DNA from: Lamellibrachia satsuma
Lineage: Eukaryota > Annelida > Polychaeta > Sabellida > Siboglinidae
Length of the DNA: 64,000 nt
NCBI GenBank assembly: GCA_033239005.1
Contig: BSQZ01000039.1
Location: 1,943,316 to 2,007,315, forward strand
Direction of reading: 5' to 3'
The position numbers and the translations under genes were made by a program. The notes beneath the pieces were generated by a model, which saw only the letters and a list, made by a program, of their open reading frames with translations, made no database searches and was not told where the DNA came from. This document shows, piece after piece, positions 25,698-37,600 of the stretch (its first letter is position 1; the number at the start of each line of letters is the position of its first letter).

Positions 25698-28600
25698 CAT
25701 ATCTTCCCAAGTTTTCCATTTTCATTATGTGTATAAGGTTTGCCATGTTTAATTGTGCTGTGTATGATTGAAAGTTGAGGTAATAATGTAAAAAACATCA
25801 ATTTCTAAAAATAAAAATTATTCTAAACCAGTGACAACAATTTCTTTTTGGAATCTCGTAAATCCATGGGGTCGTTGAACAAACAATATTGTTCAGAACC
25901 GACTGCACATATTTACGTAAACTCCAGTAGCTTTCATCTCAAATAGAAGTGATGGCCTCTCGGTATCAACTTTACAACGGTGGACACAATGATAAATAAC
26001 CGGCATGTGTGATCATCCTCAACTGCCAGGAATGCACAAGAATGCATTAGAAGGCATAAGAATGCTTGCAAACCATGCAGAAATCTACACGGTTATGACT
26101 CAGGTATCTAGGAGACTGATTGACTACAAGTCGCAGTTCATCATTCATGTTTCTGTTCACTTATTGAACAGGCGGATGTAATTAGAGACCGGATTGTGGT
26201 AGACGCTATTGATCAGACTCTGTTGGCGCACTGCTGTCAGCAGTCACAGGAAACCCGGGCAACGAATATTAAGTGACAGATCTGTCGTTTATTTAGTAAC
26301 AATTCTAGGAAACTGCTGAAATAAAACTGACAAATAATCTCTGTGGCAAAATCTCATGCTAAGCCAACTCAAAAACGACACACTTAGCCGACTCAATCAA
26401 TTTTAAACAATATTTAACAACATTTAAAAAGACCGTTATCAAAGGCAAAAGACCCAGATGACAAATGGACAAGGAAGCCTTGGGTCTATCAAGAGTCCAG
26501 CAATTGTTCATCTAACCCGCCCTTCAGAGATATTTATCAAATACGTTAGCTGACTCAAACTGACATGTTTCACTGACTCAGTTTGAACCAGTACGTTAGC
26601 TGACTCAAACCAATATATTTCAATGATTAAAACTCATTTTGATAACAAACAAATGACTGAAACCGACACGTCTAAATGATTAAAACTAACACATTTAAAT
26701 GACTAAAACTGTCTTATAATAATCACTGAAACTGTCTTATAATATAATAATCATTGAAACTGTCCTATAATATAATAATCATTGAAACTGTCTTGTACTA
26801 ATCATTGAAACTGTCAATGATGTAAACAAATATATTTATTTGACTGAAACTGGCATGCATTTAAATGACCAAAATAATAATTATATTATGTAACCTGACT
26901 CCACTGAGTTGTTTAACTAAACAAAACCAACACATTTCAATGACTCAAACTGATTTATTTAGCAGACTAAAACTGATTTATTTAGCAAACTAAAACAGAT
27001 TTATTTAGCAGATTAAACCAATATACGATGACAACCCAGGCAATTTTATATATGCTGATAAATAGAACTGGAACTTCTTATCTATCATCAGATTCTGAAG
27101 AAGATATGTTGAGGAACCAAACAGATCCTGCGATCAGAACCATCCTAAGGTATCCTTTAAGTTTAGGCATACAGTGGAACTTCAGTGTATGTTCACCTCT
27201 CTGGTCTGGTCAACTCGCCATTGGCTTAGTCCCAAATGATTTCCCATAGTAAAGAATAGGATGTTAATCCCGCTAATACGGTCACCTTGTTACTCAGGAA
27301 TATGGTCAGTAACCCAGTGTAAAACTGGCAGACCCCCCTGGTATTACGGTCAGTCGCGGCTGGACGGCCCCCGGACACCAAAAGTGACGCCAGCAGTACA
27401 AAGCAAAGCAGTTGGTGTGTTTACTCGGTGACCGGAAACCTTCAGAAACAATGAAAGAAGCAAGACCCCAGTCATCTTAAGTAATACTTTCAGTTCGAGT
27501 TCTTGCGGATGAGTAGATTTTCCAATTCCAATTCTTAGCTTGCGAATAGATTTCACAGAAAAATATGGCGGCTGTGGCCTTGGCGCTTACAATATGGTGA
27601 TCTTAATAGTGAGCTTTCACTGTATTTCATTAATTCCAACTGATATGTTTAGCAGACTAAAAATAAATAAATTTTTTCACTAACTCAAATGTTAGGGGCC
27701 GTTCACAACTGTCAACATTTATGTATTCATACTAAGCGTACTAAAGGGGAAGTGGTCAAGACCCACATACTATTTTTTTTAATGTTGATCACATGCGAAA
27801 TATTACCACCATTGTGCAAGAAAGTGAACTGTTACGGAACTTCGATCGTTTAAATCATGTAACTGTTCACAGCTGTAACACAGTCCGACATCTTGGAAAT
27901 TCACAACTTTGTGGAAAACAATTATCAATATAACACCATGGAGCTTTAATATAATATTAGAGATAAATGCTTGTAAACACATTCTGGTGGTTATCACTGT
28001 CCTACACACATGCACTGTGTCATAATATTATTACATCGATATATTTTTCTATCTGGAAAATTATCAACATTTTAAAGTACTAATTCGGGGGGGATCTGAG
28101 AATTAGTGCACTTTGTACAAAGACGTTAACGTCGACAACTGTGATTCATTCTGACAAATAAGTGTTAGACATACTCACCGCAAGTAATGTCTCCACTTCC
28201 TTTAATACTTTGTTGACATCGTCTCGGAGCACCCATTCATACTCCCGCTGCTGCAAAATTCAACAACAGATATCGTTTGAGATTTTGACAATTGCAGAAA
28301 TTAAATATAACCGGTACTGAAACGTTGGCTTTCATGATTAACCTCACTTTCTAAATATAGTTTGGATGATTACAATAACTGTGGGAATATATAGATTTAT
28401 AGAACAAATTATTATAATGTGAACACAACATGCCATCTGTCAAGGCCCCGAGAGGACGGGATCCCAATTGTAACTGATACAGGCAAAATTATGTATATTC
28501 AACGTAAAGTTCAATCTGTCAGCATGTGCGAGTGATATTGGGCCTACTTGCAATTTAAATTGTTTAATAATTACTCTAATTGATATTAAGGTAAGTTAGG

Positions 28601-31600
28601 ATACCTTTAAAAAATTATGTTATGTTGGATGGAGCTTTTGGTCCTTCTCGGTTACAGGACTAAACTGTTCTCCAGAGTCTCAAAAGTTCCATCGAGCATA
28701 ACAATAGACTCTGAAAGATATCTTAATTTACTTTAATATGATTATCACACTAACACATGTTAATATCGCACTAACACATGTTAATATCACACTAACATGT
28801 AAATGTGTAGAATGAGGCCAGGGTGGACCAGCAGCACAGACCTGGACCTCTTCCCCCAACTTTTACCCCTGGTGAGACCCTCCCGACATACGCATTCTGA
28901 AGCTTTTCAACTCCCCCTAATCACTAAGCAATTCATCCAGTATAGCTTTTTACCCCGCACAATAGCCAATTGAAAAACCTGCCAGCCAACTCAGCTACAG
29001 CGCCAAGTTTGGAGATTTTCAGACAGAAGATTTCCAGCTTGCAACATTAACTGATATTGCATTTTTCACGCTATCAACTTTTCCTCTCCTCAAATTGCAG
29101 TTCTACACGCACGCTATCATCTTTTCTCTTTCTTCCAAATATTTTATTACTTTCTCTTACAACACTTTAGCAAGTGTGCACACACAGCGAGTGTATGAGC
29201 CTTGAAGAGAGGGTTCACTCGTACACAGAAGTGTGCACACACAGCGAGTCTATAAGCCTTGAACAGAGGGTTCACTCGTACACAGAAGAAGAAGAATGCA
29301 TACAGACATGAAATACGTGTTTACTGCTGTTTATGACGCTTTTGTAAGGTTTCACCTTTCATGAAAATATGTACGTTTTTGACGAGCAGGTCCTTAGCCT
29401 ATACAACAGCAAGATAGAAAAATTTGTATGGCGATTGACTTTGCCTACGTTGGCCACTGCTCGTTTGCGTTGTCCCAGTTGGTGTTGTTGTTGATATACA
29501 ATTTCCGGTAATCGTTTACTTAACTGGCCTAAATTATTAGGGCTTTATGACAACGATTTTTCTAGCATTTTTGTACCTGAATGCGTTCCTTACATCATTC
29601 TGCATATCTTCCAGTAAAAAAAGTTCACATATTTTTAAAAACATTGTGTTTTAAGCCACTTTTAATCAGTTTTACACATCAAAACAGCGGAACCGATTGC
29701 ATGATAAACATGGCGTGATGTTTGTATGAATTAGGCATACAATTATGCAACGTAAAAGAATAAAGAGAAAGAATTAAGAAAATAGGCTCCAAAAATTTTT
29801 CAAACAAAGGAATTCTAGAAAAAAAATTAAAACATTCTTCATAGTTTTCATATTAAACGCAACATTTGTAGAGCACATACAGTCACTTCAAACGTAATAT
29901 TTCATATTTTATTGAATGATATATTTGATGTTGCAAATATTATTTGTATGAAAATTATGTGGTCGATATTAGATGTTATAGATCACTGGGAGTGGATGGG
30001 ATTCCTCCAAAATTACTAATGGAAACAGTAGAACAAATCAGTATACCACTTGCAAGAGTATTCAACTTGTCATTAAAAGAGGGAGTTGTTCTGTTTGAAT
30101 GGAAAGAAGCAAACATCATACCATTATTTAAAAAGGGTTCGAGAAATAAGACAGAAAATTACAGACCAGCGAGTTTAACGTCAGTGATTTGTAAATTATT
30201 CGAAAGGTTAATTAAAGACCATATGGTGGACTTCCTCGTTAAGCATAATTATTAAATTCATCTCAACATGGATTCCTTAAAGCGAGGTCATGCTTAACAA
30301 ATATGTTATGTTTTTGGAAGAAATCACTAAGTGGATAAACGTGGGTTCGCCAGTAGATATTATCTACTTAGATTTTCAGAAAGCTTTTGACAAAGTGCCA
30401 CATCAAAGATTACTACTTAAATTAAAAGCCCATGGTATCGGGGATAGCATAACTGACTGGACAGAACAATGGCTGACTGACAGAAGACAACGAGTTGTAG
30501 TAGATCGAGAAGTTTCAAATTGGAAATCGGTTTTGAGTGGGGTACCTCAAGGATCAGTATTAGGACCTATATTATTCTTAATATATATCAATGACTTGGA
30601 CGACAGTATAACAAGTAACATAGTGAAATTTGCAGATGACACAAAACTGTTTAGAAAGGTTAATACTGATGGTGATAAACAACATTTACAAAACGATCTA
30701 GACAGATTAGTGAAATGGTCTGATAAATGGCAGATGTTGTTAAATTTTGGGAAATGTAAATGCCTACATACAGGACATGGGAACCTGGATGTAAACTATA
30801 AAATGGGAGATACTGTTCTGGGTACTACTGTAAAAGAAAAGGAGTTACAATAAGCACTGATATGAAAGTTTCAGAGCAGTGTGGTATTGCAGCTTCAAGG
30901 GGTAATCAAATTCTTGGATTGAATAGAAGAAACATAACATACAAGGGAAAAAAGTTAATTATACCTCTTTAAAGCAATAGTTAGACCTCATTTAGAATAC
31001 TGTATTCAAGCATGGAGACCATATCGTAAGAAGGATATAGATATGCTTGAACGCATACAAAGGAGAGCAACTAAAATGATTCCAGAACTGAGAGGACTTA
31101 GTTATGAAGAACGCCTGAAGGAATGTGGTTTACCAACTCTAGAGACAAGGAGGTTAAGAGGAGATCAGATTGAAGTTTTTAAGATATTGAATGGGTATGA
31201 AAATATTGATAGAAATATGTTTTTCTCACTCAAGAAGGATAGCAGAACTAGAAGACATGAGGTAAAATTAGTAAAGGATCAATGTAGGTTGGACATCAGG
31301 AAGCACTCGTTCTCAGAGGACAATAAATGAATGGAACAAATTGTCTACAGATTGTGTAACTGCTAGCAGCGTGAATATGTTTAAAAACAAGGTTGACACA
31401 TATCTCAGGAGGGCGGGTTATAAGTAGATGAACATTGTTGGACTCTCGATAAGCCAATGGCTTCCTTGTCGACTTGCCATCTGGGCCTTTGGCTTGGATG
31501 GCAAATCTTGTTAAATCTTGTTATGCGCATGCACAACTAAAAGGGGACATCTCATTGCATGTCATTGATATAATTAAATTTAAAAGAATGCATCAATTAA

Positions 31601-34600
31601 ATTATCTGTCGTTTGGTTAACAAAGATTATTGTTTCTGTAATAAAAAATTATACTGATGATATTGCATGTCGTGCGCATGTGCAACTTTAAAGGGACAAC
31701 TCATTGCATGTCATTGTTAACATAATTCAATTTAAAACAATGCAGGGTTAAATTATCTGTCGTTTGGTTAACAAAGGTTTTTTTAAAATTATGCTGATAT
31801 TCTTTCTGATGGGGAGTGAGGGAGAGGGAGGGGAGAAGGAGGGGAGAGGGAGTGGAGAGGGAGGGGAGAAGGAGGGGAGAGGGAGGGGGAGGGGAGAGAG
31901 TTGAAACAATCGTCAGTAAATTCATTGTTCACCATCGTCGTCTGGCATTCTGTAAAAGAAGGATCCCATCAAGGTTAAAAGAAAGTCGTCCATCTCAGTC
32001 ACATGCCTTATTGCATATTCGTAGAAAGCGTTGTGTACGTTCTTCAATATCATGAGTCGTACTAACGAAGAATAGCAGAATGAACATCGAAGTACTGCGA
32101 CTGAGCGATCGTAGAGGATCTGTGCCTCATTGACCCATTTATTAAGTACGGACAGGGTTGAAAAAAATCATGATTTTTATTTTAAAAAATAAAAAAAATC
32201 GGACTTTTTTATTTAAATCGGATTTATTTGATTAATTTGAAATCTGGTATATAGATATTTATATAAATGTTTAAATTTGTAAACTCTTTCAAACATGTTA
32301 TATTCAAATCGATTTGGGTTATTGTTTTAACAGAGGGTACATGATTTTTGCTTATATAAAGACATTAGACAATGTCCACAAGGCCTCACCCCCTGTAGTT
32401 GCATAATCTGTCTTGGAAAGAAAAGCATGCTGTGTGTCTGTGGCTGTAGCAGTGGTAATTATTGTTTGCCTATAGGGTGGATTAGCACCTGTCCAGAGCT
32501 CTGTGTACTCTAAGGGTCTCTAACCAGAATTGGTACAGTATTAAACAACCGAGTCAACATACTGAATTTGTAACAACTAGTATAAGCTATCAGTGAACTT
32601 TAACTCAGGGCTTCTGTGCTGAAAAGATACTTCCTCTGGAAGACAAGTTTGTGTGGCTTCACTGCATTCAGAAAGGGAATAGCTCAAACATACACAATGT
32701 CATAAATCAGGCTATCTGGTGACAATACAGCTACACAAGTGTGCACACTTTGTGTTTTGTATTAAAAACATAAAAACTTTGTGATTTCGATGCTTGTAAA
32801 CAATTATTTGTGTTAAATTCATATAAATCAGCGATTAAAAAAACCAGAAGTCAAAAAAAAAATCATAAATCAATGATTTTTTTGGAGCGATTTAAATCAA
32901 TGATTAAATCAAATGATTGAAATCAAACAACCCTGAGTATGGGTATCTGACAGCAGGCATGATAAAACTTGTATTCTGTGTTGTAGGTTTTCGCAGCAAT
33001 ATCCTGCGGAGAAATCGTGATGTAGTACCGCCTTGCCAGTGATTAATGGGAAGAAGACATAGCTCAGAAAAATTTTAATTGTTCATATTTAATAACATTA
33101 ATTACTTTCTTGTAATACATGTGAAATAAAAGCATCCTTTCAACTCGCACACATATTCAATATATAACATTAATTAACATATTAGTAATTAATTAATTGA
33201 CATGCTACACTGTTGTAACTGCTAATGTGATTTTGATGTGTAATAAGTAAAACACAGTTTACAGTTATTTAGATTTTTTGAAGGGATGGAGTCGTAAAAA
33301 CAGAAATGTATTATTATCATTACGGGACACATAACTTTTCATTATCATTACAAGCCACCATTGTCAGTTTAATTATCATTACCATCAATGGCCAGTTATA
33401 TGTAAAGAACTCCATGAACCAACTAGTGTAAAAGTTACTTATATTTATTTGAATGAAAATGTCGCAAAGTAACAATGGTGTTTTAAAGTTGTATGGGGAC
33501 TCTTGATAAGTTCTTGTCCGCTTGCCATCTGGGCCTTTGCCTTGGATGGCAATCTTGTTAAATATTGTTACAGATGGAGTACGGACATAACTCCTCACGG
33601 ACAAAACCCCTAATGATCATTATTATTTTGACTTTGCAGTAATGTAACAAAATTTTTTGGCAACTTGTTTATTTCAAATAATTCAGTCACGTACATGTTG
33701 ACACTTTTTGTGTATTGAATAGGAGAAATACCAGAGATGTAGCTAATTGCGTATAAGATGATCTTTACACTTGCTATTATACAAAAATAGTAGACCTAGC
33801 ATCACATCACAACATACATTTCTTTTGTCCAGAGGGGTTAATGTAGGTATACAGACACACTTCCCCTGGGTATACTGCCCCCACCTAAACGGCAACAATG
33901 ACTAAAAAACCTCCTCACATAACTACACAAAAATACAACATGCGGTATATGTAATAACCTTTATTTGCATTGTAAAAAATTAGTTACACTATCTTTATTG
34001 TAGGGGGGTGAGTGCCAAGTACAAGTACACCACTTCTACCATGGCTAAACCGGCACAGGCTTTATACATTATTGTTGTTCCGATTAATGCTTCATATATA
34101 TACCCCTATGTAGGCACATGCAGAAATAAGGTAAATTGCTGTAGGAAATCCTTGCCCAAGCCTAAATAATAACACTATTTAGTAAGTATTTACATTGTGT
34201 GGTTTTCTTCCACGCACCGAGGGCCTAGGTCCGAGGCAGTTGCACAAAAGAAAATGTGTAGCATATGCACAAACTGCCGTGATGGGCGCATAACTGTCGT
34301 ATACACATTGAATGCACAGGATTATGTATCCGCTGGATGTGAGCTGTGAATGTGTTATCAGTCATTCGATCAAGAAATGTATACTCAGACAAATCCGGTG
34401 ATACTACTACTGCACATAGACAGAGCATATACATGAAAAGCAATACATATGTGGTTTGGTTACTCACCAGATTAGAATTACTAAAAAAAAAACTAAATAT
34501 GTATTTGGTGTTCCCAAAAATATAAATATGCATATCATTTAATTATTATTTGTAAATTATTTAAATGAACATGTTAATGTAAAGAGAGTACATTAAATTG

Positions 34601-37600
34601 TAAATTTATATAAACTGACTTAAATTTATATAAATTGACTTAATTAAAATACTCCTTTCCTCCCTCCTTAAAGTTGTACATGCGCATGACATGCAGTATC
34701 ATCAGTATAATTATTAATTACAAAAACAGTAATCTTTGTTCACCAAACGACAGATAATTTAACACATGCATTATTTTTAATTTAGTTATGTTAACAATGA
34801 CATGCAATGAGTTGTCCCTTTAAAGTTGCACATGCGCATGACATGCAATATCATCAGTATAATTTTTTATTACAAAAACAATAATCTTTATTCACCAAAC
34901 GACAGATAATTTAACCGATGCATTCTTTTATATTTAATTATATTAACAATGACATGCAATGAGATGTCCCCTTGTAGTTGCACAAGCGCATAACATCTAA
35001 TATCGACCACATAATTTTCATACAAATAATATTTGGAACATCAAATATTTCATTCAATAAAATATGAAATATTACGTTAGAAGTGACTGTATGTGCTCTA
35101 CAAATGCTGCGTTTAATATGAAAACTGTGGAGAATGTTTTACTTTTTTTCTAGAATTTCTTCATTTGAAACATTTTTGGAGCCATTTTCTAAATTTTTTC
35201 TCTTCATTTTTTACGTCGCGTAACTGTATGCCCAATACCATGGACTTATATTTACATATTTAAATATATGTCCATGTCCAATACACACAAACACCGCCTT
35301 CACGGTTCTGATGGCACCGAGGCTAGGTATATCAACAAAAAATTCAAATCGATCAGATGATCATTTAAATGGTTCCACAGGATAGAGTGTCCTATAAAGT
35401 TTATAACACTTTTGGAATTTTGTTGATATCTACATTATTTCCGAAGTTATTCCATTTCTTGTGACCCGGAATGCTGAGGACTGTATTTCATTTATATGAA
35501 AATAGCAATAGTTTTTAATGTATTGAACATATTGATGTGAAATAAAAAGGTATATGACCCAGAAACTAATGTTAATAATATGACCTCGACATGACCTAAT
35601 TAGTTGACCTACATTTAACCTTTGACCTATTTACATGGAGTAATGGGATTATTTGGTTGTAATTAATTAGTAAATGGGTTTATTAAACCTTTATGGGATG
35701 GATATTGTCAAAGTATCTACTTCAATGTCATGTGACTTGGTAAATCCATATTTTTGATGACCTAATTAATTGACCTACATTTTACATTTGACCTATTTAC
35801 GTAGATTAATGGGCTAATTTAGCTGTTATTTAATAGGTAATTGGCCTATTTAACTTTTAATGGATGGAAAATGTCAATTTATCAACTTGAATACTATGTG
35901 ACCATGTAATTTTACATTACCTAATTAGTTTACCTGCATTTCACACTTGACCTATTTACAGGGAGTAATAGCATGGTAATAAGTTGGTCCACCCATACAG
36001 AGCTAGGGGCACCAAAATAATTGTATGTGTTTAGATTATTTTACAGTTAATTGTACATATTTTACCATGTATTAATTATGAAAAGGTTATAGCATGTTAT
36101 TCAAAAGCAACCATTTATTTCTATATGCACATACGTTTCTTCAGACAATGTCAATGCCTATCTATGTTCGTCATATTTTTTATTTCTTGCAGGCAAATGC
36201 AATAGTGTGTCAATGTTCCACAAGTACACTGTCTCAGCATCAAGTACATGATTTTGTTTATCATGTTAGATGAGTGCATGGCAATAATTTCCATGTGTAA
36301 GAGTATAATGGTTATCGTAGACGACAGCACATTTGTCAAAACCAGAATTGATCACTTTGATGTCGCTCATCGATGGACGATGAATCTATCTCAAATCATC
36401 ATTGAAGAAAGGAACAGTTGTCCTGAGATGAAGTCTTATATGCTGTTGCAATAGTGCATGCAGTGTTATCTCCAAGGTGTTCATCATTCGATTCATTTGT
36501 ATCATAACAGTTGATTGTAATCCATATAAATCACAAACTAGCTGAAGTCTGTACACACAAGTTGCTGTTGAATACCTTTACCTGTAACACAAAATACTTT
36601 TGAATAATTAAATTAATAATTATAATATTATACATCTGATATAATCAGATGATAAAATATCAAAAGTACATTTTATAACAGTAAATTTTGCACAAATAAA
36701 AACTGGATCTTCTAAAATCCAAGATGTCAAATAATGTGTAAAATAAAATAACGATAATTAAGAAGATATTCAAGTTGGCATAAATGATCACTGCAAATAA
36801 AAATTAACAAAACACAAATAGTGGCAGATATTAAGTATAAAATATGCATAATCAAATATTAAAGTGAAAAGTATCTGCAGCTTTAAAAAATGATTACTTG
36901 GTTTTTAACAGTAATCACTGGAAGGCGACCGAACATATAGGTATATACAAATACACAACAATTTTGTTATTCATCATAAAGTATTCATTATCAATGCATA
37001 CCTTAGAAACACTACACAACTCACACCAGTTATTACAATTTACAAATTATATAATCAGTAAAAAAGGTATGCAGTAAAACGCAACAAAAAAAACAATAAA
37101 ACATAATTTCTGACAACTAGTAAATACAGCTACACAAACTAAAGAAATACATATATAACAAATGCTATAAACAAAACGTGCCAGCAATTAATTGTTGAAA
37201 TGTGGATTGCTCGGATTCTTCGAAAAGATTTCATATTCCAATATTGCAGATGACGTCATGACGATGTCAAATCATCTTGCAGTAATTTACCTTTCGTAAT
37301 TTTTAACATAAAAATATTGACGCATAGACAACAATAATACATTTATAATAACCTTTATCAACAAAACATGCAATTATTTAATCGCAGAAATACGGATGTC
37401 AACGGATTACGATGCGTCAAAGTCTTTACAATATACGTTCACGCAAAGCCACCGACCACAGCTTCCGAACGACAAAACATGACAAATTAGCGCGCACCGG
37501 GTCATGTTGCCCACGTTTTTCTGAAAAACGGCAGTTGTCCACTGCACTGATATGCACATCATTTTAAAGCTAAGTAATTATTGTACTGTTCTTTTTTATT

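Larger units (their letters stand above)
10011..28178. other. Large ROGDI intron(s), 18 kb, transposon-rich, hiding one short exon
   Basis: This span separates the ROGDI exons ending at 28179 and starting at 10010. The phases do not match across it, so it must hold one exon of 3n+1 bases that I could not identify. The rest is non-coding: two pogo-like MITEs, a nested hAT-like element, LINE remnants, several minisatellites, microsatellites and small MITEs, listed separately. The stretches 15787-18396, 19000-20080 and 20330-22850 show nothing recognisable. Confidence 0.7.

Noticed and set aside
27345..27460. Possible missing ROGDI exon reading R-F-P-V on the minus strand near 27431
   Set aside because: The phrase looks tempting, but a stop codon precedes it in frame, the possible exon length is not 3n+1, and it lies inside a pogo-like MITE.
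31816..32055. 79-codon Arg/Glu/Gly-rich frame
   Set aside because: It is read through a purine tract and has no other support.
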